This document shows, in pieces, positions 32,989 through 41,875 of a DNA stretch of 64,000 nt; within the stretch, counting starts at the first letter, position 1; each line of letters opens with the position of its first letter. Source of the DNA: Streptomyces sp. NBC_01294 (lineage in GTDB: Bacteria; Actinomycetota; Actinomycetes; Streptomycetales; Streptomycetaceae); the NCBI RefSeq assembly GCF_035917235.1, contig NZ_CP108423.1, positions 1,488,001 to 1,552,000 of the forward strand. Reading direction: 5' to 3'. A program made the position numbers and the translations under genes. Below the pieces are notes generated by a model, which had not been told where the DNA came from, searched no databases, and saw only the letters and a list, made by a program, of their open reading frames with translations.

Positions 32989-34077
32989 GTGGAGCCCAGC
33001 ACTGTGAAGGACGGCGCGAAGGACGCGGGGCGGACGGAGCCGTTAGGTGTCGCCGTGGTCGGGGCGGGCTACTGGGGCCCCAATCTCGTGCGCAACTTCC
33101 AGTCCAGTCCGCAGTTCCGGCTGCGGTGGCTCTGCGACCTGGACGTGGACCGGGCCCGGCAGGTGCTGGGCGGGTACTCCACGGTCCAGGCGACCTCGGA
33201 CTACGCGGCCGTCCTCGCCGACCCGGCCGTCGACGCGGTCGCCGTGGCCACCCCCGCGGGCACGCACCTGGAGGTGGCACTGGCCGCCCTGCGCGCCGGC
33301 AAGCACGTCCTCGTGGAGAAGCCGCTGGCCGCCACGTACGAGGACGGGCTGCGGCTGGTGAACGAGGCCGAGGAACGCGGCCTCACCCTGATGTGCGACC
33401 ACACGTACTGCTACACGCCGGCGGTGGGCCGCATCCGGGAGATGGTCCGCTCCGGCGAGCTCGGCGAGATCCACTTCGTGGACTCGGTACGGATCAACCT
33501 GGGGCTCGTCCAGAAGGACGTCGACGTCCTGTGGGACCTGGCCCCCCACGACCTGTCGGTCCTCGACTTCATCCTCCCGGACCACGTCCGGCCCGTCGCG
33601 GTCGCCGCGCACGGAGCCGATCCGATCGGGGCCGGACAGTCCTGCGTGGCTTATCTGACGCTCCAGCTGAGCACCGGCGCCATCGCGCACGTGCACGTCA
33701 ACTGGCTGTCCCCGACGAAGGTGCGCACCACCATGGTCGGCGGCTCCAAGCGCACCCTCGTGTGGGACGACCTCAACCCCTCCCAGCGCGTCGCGGTGTT
33801 CGACCGCGGGGTGGAGCTGAGCGCCCCGCAGGAGATCGGCGCCGACGAGCGCCGCGACATGCTCGTCTCCTACCGGACCGGCGACATGGTGGCGCCCGCG
33901 ATCGGGGAGAAGGAAGCGCTGCGCAGCATGGTCGAGGAGTTCGCCGCCGCGATCAGCACGGGACGGCCGGCGCTGACCGACGGCCGGGCCGGACTGCAGG
34001 TGCTGGACATCCTCGAAGCGGCCTCCCGGAGCCTGGAGTTCCGCGGCGCGGTCGTCGGTCTGCGCACCGGGCGCTGA
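32989..34077 (+). CDS. Gfo/Idh/MocA-family sugar-nucleotide oxidoreductase (WlbA/WbpB-like)
   Basis: 362 residues from a GTG preceded by GGAGGGAAGG. The Rossmann motif is AVVGAGYWGPNLVRNF; VEKPLA contributes the active-site Lys and LAPHDLSVLD the His. WlbA/WbpB enzymes oxidise the 3-OH of UDP-GlcNAcA for later amination. Head of a plus-strand operon with an epimerase, two aminotransferases and a NeuD-like acyltransferase, which supports a 3-keto, 3-amino sugar route. The precise substrate is inferred from this context. Confidence 0.85.
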   Translation: MEPSTVKDGAKDAGRTEPLGVAVVGAGYWGPNLVRNFQSSPQFRLRWLCDLDVDRARQVLGGYSTVQATSDYAAVLADPAVDAVAVATPAGTHLEVALAALRAGKHVLVEKPLAATYEDGLRLVNEAEERGLTLMCDHTYCYTPAVGRIREMVRSGELGEIHFVDSVRINLGLVQKDVDVLWDLAPHDLSVLDFILPDHVRPVAVAAHGADPIGAGQSCVAYLTLQLSTGAIAHVHVNWLSPTKVRTTMVGGSKRTLVWDDLNPSQRVAVFDRGVELSAPQEIGADERRDMLVSYRTGDMVAPAIGEKEALRSMVEEFAAAISTGRPALTDGRAGLQVLDILEAASRSLEFRGAVVGLRTGR

Positions 34078-34206
34078 CCGTTCGCAGGCCCTTTCGGGCC
34101 GTTCGCAGGCCCTTTCGCGGGCCGTTCGCAGGCCGTCCGCGGGCTGTCTGTCGGCAGGCATGCGCGGGCGTTCGCGGGCCGTCCGCAGGCATGCGCGGGC
34201 CGTTTC
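34078..34206. repeat. Degenerate tandem repeats between two operon genes
   Basis: A CCGTTCGCAGGCC unit with a CTTTCGSGGG extension appears three times from 34078, followed by shorter GGCCGTCCGC and two CAGGCATGCGCGGGC units. They fill most of the gap before the epimerase. Confidence 0.75.
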
Positions 34207-34248
34207 ACACGCAGGACCACGACCGATTGATTCAGTGGGGGCAGGGCG

Positions 34249-35241
34249 TTGAGCAGCGTACGAGGCAAGAGGATTCTGGTCACCGGCGGAGCGGGCACCA
34301 TCGGCTCGCACCTGGTGGACCTGCTGGTGGACAACGGGGCACGCGAGGTCGTGGTGCTCGACAACTTCGTCCGGGGGCGGACCGCCAACCTGGCCCGCGC
34401 CCTGCCGAGCGGCGTGGTGGACGTCGTCGAGGGCGACATCCGCGACGTGACGGCGGTGCGCAAGGCGACGGATGGCGCCGAGCTGGTGTTCCACCTCGCC
34501 GCCATCCGGATCACCCAGTGCGCGGAGGAGCCGCGGCTGGCGAACGAGGTGATGGTGGACGGCACGTTCAACGTGCTGGAGGCCGCGGCGGCCGCCGGGG
34601 TGGGCAAGGTGATCGCCTCGTCCTCGGCCTCGGTCTACGGGCTGGCCGAGGCCTTCCCGACCACCGAGCGCCACCACCCGTACAACAACGACACCTTCTA
34701 CGGCGCGGCGAAGGCCTTCAACGAGGGGATGCTGCGCAGCTTCCACTCCATGTACGGGCTGGACTACGTCGCGCTGCGCTACTTCAACGTGTACGGCCCC
34801 CGGATGGACATCCACGGGCTCTACACCGAGGTGCTGATCCGCTGGATGGAGAAGATCGCCGCGGGCGAGCCGCCGCTGATCCTCGGCGACGGCACCCAGA
34901 CCATGGACTTCGTCCACGTCAGGGACATCGCGCGGGCCAATCTGCTGGCCGCCGAGTCGGACCTGACCGACGAGGTGTTCAACGTGGCGAGCGGGACCGA
35001 GACCAGCCTGCTCGACCTCGCGCTCGGCCTGCTGGAGGCGATGGGCGCGGACGGCCTGGTGCCGGAGCACGGGCCGGCCCGCGCCGTGAACGGGGTGACC
35101 CGCCGGCTCGCGGACACCTCGGACGCCGCGGCGCGCCTCGGCTTCACGGCGGAGATCGACCTGCGCGGCGGGCTGCGGGACCTGGTGGACTGGTGGCGGG
35201 CCGAGCGCGCCGCCGACGCGGCCGCGGAGACGGGCCGATGA
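34249..35241 (+). CDS. NAD-dependent epimerase/dehydratase (UDP-sugar 4-epimerase-like)
   Basis: 330 residues from a TTG preceded by GGGGGCAGGG. Extended SDR: VTGGAGTIGSHLVDLL for NAD, SSSASVYG and YGAAK for catalysis, RYFNVYGPRMD further on. Closest in appearance to UDP-glucose/UDP-GlcNAc 4-epimerases and related dehydratases. It overlaps the next gene (ATGA). Supplies or modifies the nucleotide sugar of the polysaccharide; reaction type is not resolved by eye. Confidence 0.85.
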   Translation: MSSVRGKRILVTGGAGTIGSHLVDLLVDNGAREVVVLDNFVRGRTANLARALPSGVVDVVEGDIRDVTAVRKATDGAELVFHLAAIRITQCAEEPRLANEVMVDGTFNVLEAAAAAGVGKVIASSSASVYGLAEAFPTTERHHPYNNDTFYGAAKAFNEGMLRSFHSMYGLDYVALRYFNVYGPRMDIHGLYTEVLIRWMEKIAAGEPPLILGDGTQTMDFVHVRDIARANLLAAESDLTDEVFNVASGTETSLLDLALGLLEAMGADGLVPEHGPARAVNGVTRRLADTSDAAARLGFTAEIDLRGGLRDLVDWWRAERAADAAAETGR

Positions 35242-36476
35242 GCGCGCCGTACAGCGCACCCGACGACGCACCCGTCAACACCCAGGCCGCCCCGGCCGCC
35301 CCGGACCGGCTGCGAGCCCCGGACGCCGCCCCGGACGCCGCCCCGCCCCGGATCCCGGTGATGGTGCCGTGGCTGGGCGAGGAGGAGGCGCAGGCCGCTG
35401 CCGACGCGGTGCTCTCCGGCTGGGTCGCCCAGGGCCCCCGGGTCGCCGCCTTCGAGCGGGCCTTCGCCGAGCGGGTGGGCGCCGAGCACGGCATCGCGGT
35501 GAGTTCGTGCACCACCGCCCTGCACCTGGCCCTCATCGCGCTGGACCTGGGCCCGGGCGACGAGGTGGTCGTCCCCTCGCTGTCCTTCATCGCCACCGCC
35601 AACGCGGTGCGCTACGTGGGCGCGCGGCCGGTGTTCGCGGACGTCGAGGAGGCCACCGGCAACCTGACCCCGGCCACCGTGGACGCGGTCCGCACGCCGC
35701 GGACGAAGGCGGTGCTCGCCGTCCACCAGGGCGGGGTGCCCGCGGACGTGCACGCCCTGCGCGCGGCCTGCGCCGACTGGGACGTCGCCCTCGTGGAGGA
35801 CGCCGCCTGCGGCATCGGCGCGACGGTGGGCGGCAAGTCGGTGGGGCAGGGCGCCCTGCTCGCCGCCTGGTCCTTCCACCCCCGCAAGGTGATCACCACC
35901 GGCGAGGGCGGCATGCTGACCACGGACGACGCGCAGTGGGCGGAGCGGCTGCGCCGGCTGCGCGAGCACGGCATGAACGTGTCGGCCGCCCAGCGGCACG
36001 CGAGCAGCAAGCCGATCGCCGAGAGCTATCTGGAAGTCGGCTACAACTACCGGATGACCGACATCCAGGCCGCGGTCGGCCTGGTGCAGCTTGGCAGGCT
36101 GGACGAGATCGTGGCCCGGCGGAGGGCGCTGGCGGCCCGGTACGCGGAGCTCCTGCGCGAGGTCCCCGGCCTGCGCCCGGTGCGGGATCCCGGTCACGGC
36201 CAGGGCAACTTCCAGTCGTACTGGGTGCTGCTGGCCGAGGACTTCCCGGTCGGCCGGGACGAGCTGCTCGCGGTGCTCTCCGAGGCCGGGATCTCGGCCC
36301 GGCGCGGGATCATGGCCTCGCACCTGGAGCCGGCGTACGCGGGCCACGGCGCGGCGCCGCTGCCGGTGACGGAGCGGATCAGCCGCGACTCCCTGATCCT
36401 GCCGCTGTTCCACACCATGACGCAGGACGAGCAGGACCGGGTGGTGGCGGTGCTCCGCGAACAGGCCGGCGAATGA
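35238..36476 (+). CDS. DegT/DnrJ/EryC1-type sugar aminotransferase (first copy)
   Basis: 412 residues. The first 38 residues are Ala/Pro/Asp-rich and variable; the PLP fold starts at IPVMVPWLGEEEAQAA. The Schiff-base Lys is in WSFHPRKVITTGEGG, with EDAACGIGA upstream and GYNYRMTDIQAAVGL downstream. It transfers an amino group from glutamate to a keto-sugar nucleotide. Overlaps both neighbours by 4 bases. The active site looks intact. With the second copy, either two amino groups or two sugars are made. Confidence 0.9.
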   Translation: MSAPYSAPDDAPVNTQAAPAAPDRLRAPDAAPDAAPPRIPVMVPWLGEEEAQAAADAVLSGWVAQGPRVAAFERAFAERVGAEHGIAVSSCTTALHLALIALDLGPGDEVVVPSLSFIATANAVRYVGARPVFADVEEATGNLTPATVDAVRTPRTKAVLAVHQGGVPADVHALRAACADWDVALVEDAACGIGATVGGKSVGQGALLAAWSFHPRKVITTGEGGMLTTDDAQWAERLRRLREHGMNVSAAQRHASSKPIAESYLEVGYNYRMTDIQAAVGLVQLGRLDEIVARRRALAARYAELLREVPGLRPVRDPGHGQGNFQSYWVLLAEDFPVGRDELLAVLSEAGISARRGIMASHLEPAYAGHGAAPLPVTERISRDSLILPLFHTMTQDEQDRVVAVLREQAGE

Positions 36477-37432
36477 GCGGGCCACGGCCCCGGACCGATG
36501 ACCTGCTGATCGTCGGCGCGGGCGGGTTCGCCCGGGAGACCGCCCAGGCGGTCCGGGACGCGGCCGCCGCGGACGTGGCCCGCGGCCGCCCTCCGCGCTG
36601 GCGGCTCGCCGGCCACCTCGACGACGATCCGGCCCTGCACGGCCGGGACGTCGACGGGGTGCCGGTGCTGGGCGGCTGCGACCGGGTGCACGCGCTGCCG
36701 GCGGCCCGGGTGGTGGTCTGCGTGGGCAGTCCGCGCGACTACGCCGTACGGGCCCGCCTGGTGCGGCGCCTGGGGCTGCCCGCCGACCGCTACGCGACGG
36801 TGGTCCACCCCACGGCGGTGGTGTCGGCGTCCTCCGTCGTCGGCGCGGGCTCGGTGCTGCTCGCGCACTGCGTGCTGACCGCGGCCGTCCGGGTCGGCGC
36901 GCACGTGGCGGTGATGCCGCACACCGTCCTGACCCACGACGACGAGGTCGGCGACTTCGCGACGCTGGCCTCCGGGGTGCGCCTCGGCGGCGGGGTGCGG
37001 GTGGAACGCGGTGCGTACGTGGGGGCGGGGGCACTGGTGCGCGAATCCGTGCGGGTCGGCGCCTGGTCGCTGACCGGCATGGGCAGCACCGTCCTCGCCG
37101 ACGTGCCAGCCGGCGAGGTGTGGGCGGGGAGCCCGGCCCGCCGGCTGCGCGCGGCGGACCCGCCGGCGCTCGGCGAACTGCACGCCGCGGCGGCGGCACC
37201 GGACGAAGGGCGGCCGGACCCGCCTCCGCACGACGGACCGGCCACGCACGACGGGCCGGGGTCGGACAACGGACCGGCCACGTCCGACGGACCCGCGTCA
37301 CCCGGCGGGCCGGGGTCACACGACCGGCCGGCCACACCCGGCGGGCCGGCCTCGTCCGGCCGGCCGGACGGCAGCAACGGGATCGGAACCGGCCTGCGGC
37401 CGGAGACACGGATGGGGAGCCCAGTCGCATGA
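36473..37432 (+). CDS. NeuD/PglD-like sugar acyltransferase with repetitive tail
   Basis: 319 residues. The N-terminal Rossmann-like UDP-sugar domain (LLIVGAGGFARETAQAV) is followed by left-handed beta-helix hexapeptides (AVVSASSVVGAGSVL, GGGVRVERGAYVGAGALV, VPAGEVWAGSPARRL). This matches PglD/NeuD acetyltransferases acting on amino sugars. About 85 C-terminal residues are low-complexity with repeats of DGPAT/GGPAS type. Overlaps both flanking aminotransferase genes by 4 bases, fitting acetylation of the amine they create. Confidence 0.88.
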   Translation: MSGPRPRTDDLLIVGAGGFARETAQAVRDAAAADVARGRPPRWRLAGHLDDDPALHGRDVDGVPVLGGCDRVHALPAARVVVCVGSPRDYAVRARLVRRLGLPADRYATVVHPTAVVSASSVVGAGSVLLAHCVLTAAVRVGAHVAVMPHTVLTHDDEVGDFATLASGVRLGGGVRVERGAYVGAGALVRESVRVGAWSLTGMGSTVLADVPAGEVWAGSPARRLRAADPPALGELHAAAAAPDEGRPDPPPHDGPATHDGPGSDNGPATSDGPASPGGPGSHDRPATPGGPASSGRPDGSNGIGTGLRPETRMGSPVA

Positions 37433-38544
37433 ACCAGATACCGCTCGTCGACCTGAAGGCGGCGCACGCCGAGGTCGCCGAGGAATTACGGGCCGGTTTC
37501 GACCGCGTGCTCGCCGACACCGCCTTCATCGGCGGCGCGGAGGTCCGTGCGTTCGAGCGCGAGTACGCCGACTTCGCGGGGGTCGGCCACTGCGTGGGCG
37601 TCGCCAACGGCACCGACGCCCTCGAACTGGCCCTGCGCGCGAGCGGGGTCGGCGTCGGCGACGAGGTGGTGCTGCCCGCCAACACCTTCATCGCCACCGC
37701 GGGCGCCGTCGCCCGGATCGGCGCCCGGCCGGTCCTGGTCGACTGCCTCCCCGACACCCTGCTGATGGACCCGCGGGCCGCACTGGAGGCGGTCGGCAAG
37801 GCCACCCGCGCGGTGGTCCCGGTCCACCTGTACGGGCAGTGCGCCGCCACCGCGGAACTCACCGCCGGGCTGCCCGCGCACGTCAAGGTCGTCGAGGACG
37901 CCGCGCAGAGCCAGGGCGCGACCCGGGACGGCCGCTCCCCCGGCAGCGGGGGCATCGCCGCGACCAGCTTCTACCCGGGCAAGAACCTGGGCGCGTACGG
38001 CGACGCGGGCGCGGTGGTGACCGACGACGAGGAGCGCGCCGAGCTGGTCCGGGCCCTGGCCAACCACGGCGGCGTCGCCAAGTACCGGCACGACGTGGCC
38101 GGGTTCAACAGCCGGCTGGACGGTCTGCAGGCCGTGGTCCTGCGGGCGAAGCTGGCCCGGCTGGCGGAGGGGAACGCGGCCCGCCGGGCCGCCGCCGCCC
38201 GCTACGACGCCCTGCTGGGCGAACTCGCCGCCGCCGGCCGGGTGACCCTGCCGGTCACGGCGCCGGGCAACGTCCACGTGTGGCACCTGTACGTCGTACG
38301 GGTCGCCGGAGCGGACCGCGACGCCGTCGTCGGCAAGCTCAACGCGGAGGGCATCGGCGCGGGCGTGCACTATCCGGCCCCGGTCCACCTCACCCCGGCC
38401 TTCGGCCACCTCGGCCACGGCCGCGGCGACTTCCCGCACGCCGAGCGGGCCGCCGACAGGATGCTCTCCCTCCCCCTCTTCCCGCAGATCACCGCTGCCC
38501 AACAGCAGCGGGTCGTGGACGCGCTCTCCGGCGCCCTGCACTGA
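37429..38544 (+). CDS. DegT/DnrJ/EryC1-type sugar aminotransferase (WbpE/WlbC-like, second copy)
   Basis: 371 residues, ATG overlapping the NeuD-like stop. PLP landmarks: VANGTDALELAL, EDAAQSQGA and the Lys in SFYPGKNLGAYGDAG. Length and the opening IPLVDLKAAHAEV resemble WbpE/WlbC, which aminate 3-keto-UDP-GlcNAcA with glutamate. This fits the Gfo/Idh dehydrogenase at the operon head and the WbpD-like acyltransferase at 55.6 kb. Substrate specificity is inferred. Confidence 0.9.
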   Translation: MNQIPLVDLKAAHAEVAEELRAGFDRVLADTAFIGGAEVRAFEREYADFAGVGHCVGVANGTDALELALRASGVGVGDEVVLPANTFIATAGAVARIGARPVLVDCLPDTLLMDPRAALEAVGKATRAVVPVHLYGQCAATAELTAGLPAHVKVVEDAAQSQGATRDGRSPGSGGIAATSFYPGKNLGAYGDAGAVVTDDEERAELVRALANHGGVAKYRHDVAGFNSRLDGLQAVVLRAKLARLAEGNAARRAAAARYDALLGELAAAGRVTLPVTAPGNVHVWHLYVVRVAGADRDAVVGKLNAEGIGAGVHYPAPVHLTPAFGHLGHGRGDFPHAERAADRMLSLPLFPQITAAQQQRVVDALSGALH

Positions 38545-38578
38545 CCCCCCGCGTGCTGACGTAAACGATGAGGTCCAG

Positions 38579-41500
38579 ATGAACAGACGGACAAGGCTGC
38601 TGCGGCACGGTCTCTTCACCGTGGTCGCGGCCCTGATGGCCACGGTCCTGCCACCGGCCGCGGTGGCCGGTGCGGCCGATCCCTGCGGTCCCACCACGAA
38701 CGCGGTCGTGTGCGAGAACTCCAAGCCGGGCACCCCGATGGAGGAGTGGTTCGCGCCCAGCGCGTACGGCGACATCAAGGGGTTCCCCGCCCAGACGAGC
38801 GTCCAGGCGGGCGACACCGTGCAGTTCAAGATCCAGTCGCCGACGCCGTACCGCGTCTCCGTCTACCGCCTCGGCCACTACGGAGGCACCGGGGCCCGCC
38901 TGCTGTCGACCGCGGCCCAGGCGGCGCAGACGTACCCGGCGAACTTCGCGCCGGGCGCGAGCCCGGCCGCCTGCACCACCAAGGCCTCCACCGGCCTGGT
39001 CGACTGCGGCAACTGGCCCGTCACCGCGACGTGGACGGTGCCGGCCGACGCCGTCTCCGGTCTGTACGTGGTCAACTTCGACCAGGCGGACGGCAACGGC
39101 GTGATGCCCTACCCGTTCGTCGTCCGCAACGACTCCAGCCACTCCGACGTCGTCGTGCAGACCAGCGACCAGACCTGGCAGGCGTACAACAACTACGGCG
39201 GCCAGGACCTGTACGACGGCGGCGGCCCGGCCCCGGACGGCCGTGCGTACGAGGTCAGTTACAACCGGCCCATGGACATCGGCGGGGACAACGGGATCTA
39301 CGGGTCCGAGTTCCAGATGGTGTCGTGGCTGGAGCGCAACGGCTACGACGTGAGCTACATGTCCGGGATCGACATGTCGGTCCGCGGCGGGACCCTGCTG
39401 CGCAACCACAAGGTGTTCCTGTCCTCGGGGCACGACGAGTACTGGACCCAGGACCAGTTCACGAACGCGCTGAACGCGCGCCGGGCCGGGGTCCACCAGA
39501 CGTACTTCAGCGGCAACGAGATCTTCTGGAAGACCCGCCTCGCCCCGAGCATCGACGGCGCCTCCACCCCGAACCGGACGCTGGTCTCGTACAAGGAGAC
39601 CAAGCTGTCCTTCCCGCAGCCGAACGGCATCCCCGACCCGAGCGGGATCTGGACGGGCACCTTCATGGACCCGGCCAGCGCCACGGGCGGGCGGCCCTTC
39701 CAGCCGCAGAACCAGCTGACCGGCTCGATGTTCAGCGTCAACGGCTACCGCAGTGACGCGATCACCGTGCCGGGGACCTTCGCGAAGCAGCGGCTGTGGC
39801 GCAACACCAGCGTCGCGAACCTCACGCCCTCGCAGACCGCCACCTTCCCCACCGGCACGCTCGGCTACGAGTGGGACAGCGACGTGGAGAACGCCAGCCG
39901 GCCGGCCGGGCAGATCCAGATGTCGTCCACCACGGTGGACATCGACGACGGCAAGCTCCTGAAGGACTACGGCAACACGTACGGGAACGGCACCGCGACG
40001 CACAGCCTGGTGGCCTTCCGCGACCAGACCTCGAACGCCCTGGTGTTCGGCGCGGGCACGGTGCAGTGGTCCTGGGGCCTGACCAACATGCCCACCGGCA
40101 ATCCGGACGACGCGGTGGTCACCGCGGACAAGCGCATGCAGCAGGCCACGGTGAACGTGTTCGCCGACATGGGCGTCCAGCCCAAGTCGCTGCAGACCGA
40201 CCTGGTCGCCTCCACCGCGTCCACGGACACCGTCGGCCCGGCCGTCACCGTGACCAGCCCGGCGGCGAACGCCACCGTGCCGGCGCTGCGTCCCGTGACC
40301 GTCACGGGCACGGCGGCCGACACCGGCGGCGGTGTGGTGGCCCGCGTGGAGGTGTCCACCGACGGCGGGACCACCTGGAAGGCGACCACGGGCCTCGGGT
40401 CCTGGAGCTACCAGTGGACCCCGACCGCCCCGGGCGCGGTGCAGGTCAAGGTGCGCGCGGTGGACGACAGCGTCAACATCGGCGCGACCACCACGGTTCC
40501 CCTGACGGTCGGGCCCCAGCAGTGCCCCTGCACCATCTGGCCGGCCGCGGCCGTGCCGGGCACGGTCAACGCCGGTGACGGCAGCGCCGTCGAACTCGGC
40601 GTGAAGATCCGCTCCTCGGTGGCCGGTTCGATCACCGGTGTCCGGTTCTACAAGTCCCCCGCCAACAGCGGGACCCATACGGGCAGCCTGTGGAGCAGCA
40701 CCGGCCAGCGCCTGGCCACCGGCACCTTCACCAACGAGACGGCGTCCGGCTGGCAGCAGCTGAACTTCGCCTCCCCGGTGCCGGTCAAGCCGAACACCAC
40801 CTACATCGCCTCCTACTTCGCCCCGCACGGCGGCTACTCCTTCGACAACACCTTCGCGGGCGGCGACGCGGGGCTGGCCCCGCTCACCGCGCTCAAGAGC
40901 GGCACCGACGGCGGAAACGGCGTCTACCGCTACAGCGGCACGGGCGGCTTCCCGAACAAAGCCGCGTCCGGCAGCAACTACTGGGTGGACGCCGTCCTCG
41001 ACACCTCCACGGCGAGCACGACCCCGCCCACGGTCGCCTCGACCTCGCCGCAGTCCGCGGCGACCGGCACCCCGATCACGGCGGCGGTGACGGCCACCTT
41101 CAGCACCGCCGTCGACGCGGACTCGCTCGTGTTCACGGTGAAGGACTCCGGCGGCGCGACCGTCCCGGGCACCAAGACCCTGGGCGCGTCGAACAGCGCC
41201 ACCTTCACCCCCTCGTCCGAACTCGCCCTGAACACCGCCTACACGGCGTCCGTCCAGGCATCCGACCTGTGGGGCAACGCCATGGCCGCGCCGGTCACCT
41301 GGAACTTCACGACCAGCGCGAGCCCGCCGACGGTGAACTGCCCCTGCACCCTGTGGAGCGGTACCGCGACACCGAGCACCGCCAACGTGGGCGACGACGC
41401 CAACTCCGTGGAACTGGGCACCCGCTTCCAGTCCGCGGTCAACGGCTACATCACCGGCGTCACCTTCTACAAGGGTCCCGGCAACACGGGTACGCACACC

Positions 41501-41875
41501 GGCAGCCTGTGGTCGGCCTCCGGCACGCTGCTGGCCACCGGAACCTTCGGCAGCGAGACCCTGTCGGGCTGGCAGCAGCTGCAGTTCGCCACGCCCGTGC
41601 CCATCACGGCGGGCACCACGTACGTGGCCTCCTACCACGCACCGAACGGCAACTACTCGGTGGACGGCGGCTACTTCAGCGGCGCGCACCGCTCCTACCC
41701 GCTGATGGCCCCGGCCGACGCGGCCGGAAGCGCCAACGGCCTCTACAAGTACGGGTCGGCCACGGCCTTCCCCTCGAACACCTTCGGCTCCGTGAACTAC
41801 TGGGTCGGCCCGATCTTCACCACCACCCTGCCGTCCGGCATCCAGTCGGGCTCCACGGAGGTGTCCGGCCCGTGA
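38579..41875 (+). CDS. Secreted DMFA2-like protein with Ig-like and two DUF4082 domains
   Basis: 1098 residues, ATG with GAGG upstream. Signal peptide 1-34 (cut near AVAGAADPCG). Residues ~45-540 resemble the C-terminal domain of the N,N-dimethylformamidase beta subunit (FSSGHDEYWT-like FLSSGHDEYWTQDQF, YFSGNEIFWKTR, NRPMDIGGDN). An Ig-like domain (~550-640), a DUF4082 copy (~648-800, CPCTIW), a Big_5-like domain (~815-915) and a second DUF4082 (~920-1090, CPCTLW) follow. No cell-wall anchor signal. Extracellular, probably polysaccharide-associated; activity unknown. GTGA overlap with the next gene. Confidence 0.8.
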   Translation: MNRRTRLLRHGLFTVVAALMATVLPPAAVAGAADPCGPTTNAVVCENSKPGTPMEEWFAPSAYGDIKGFPAQTSVQAGDTVQFKIQSPTPYRVSVYRLGHYGGTGARLLSTAAQAAQTYPANFAPGASPAACTTKASTGLVDCGNWPVTATWTVPADAVSGLYVVNFDQADGNGVMPYPFVVRNDSSHSDVVVQTSDQTWQAYNNYGGQDLYDGGGPAPDGRAYEVSYNRPMDIGGDNGIYGSEFQMVSWLERNGYDVSYMSGIDMSVRGGTLLRNHKVFLSSGHDEYWTQDQFTNALNARRAGVHQTYFSGNEIFWKTRLAPSIDGASTPNRTLVSYKETKLSFPQPNGIPDPSGIWTGTFMDPASATGGRPFQPQNQLTGSMFSVNGYRSDAITVPGTFAKQRLWRNTSVANLTPSQTATFPTGTLGYEWDSDVENASRPAGQIQMSSTTVDIDDGKLLKDYGNTYGNGTATHSLVAFRDQTSNALVFGAGTVQWSWGLTNMPTGNPDDAVVTADKRMQQATVNVFADMGVQPKSLQTDLVASTASTDTVGPAVTVTSPAANATVPALRPVTVTGTAADTGGGVVARVEVSTDGGTTWKATTGLGSWSYQWTPTAPGAVQVKVRAVDDSVNIGATTTVPLTVGPQQCPCTIWPAAAVPGTVNAGDGSAVELGVKIRSSVAGSITGVRFYKSPANSGTHTGSLWSSTGQRLATGTFTNETASGWQQLNFASPVPVKPNTTYIASYFAPHGGYSFDNTFAGGDAGLAPLTALKSGTDGGNGVYRYSGTGGFPNKAASGSNYWVDAVLDTSTASTTPPTVASTSPQSAATGTPITAAVTATFSTAVDADSLVFTVKDSGGATVPGTKTLGASNSATFTPSSELALNTAYTASVQASDLWGNAMAAPVTWNFTTSASPPTVNCPCTLWSGTATPSTANVGDDANSVELGTRFQSAVNGYITGVTFYKGPGNTGTHTGSLWSASGTLLATGTFGSETLSGWQQLQFATPVPITAGTTYVASYHAPNGNYSVDGGYFSGAHRSYPLMAPADAAGSANGLYKYGSATAFPSNTFGSVNYWVGPIFTTTLPSGIQSGSTEVSGP

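Noticed and set aside
40690..41871. Upstream part of the open frame leading into the GT2 gene
   Set aside because: It is a shadow of the secreted DUF4082 gene; the GTG at 41872 overlaps its stop and begins the transferase fold.
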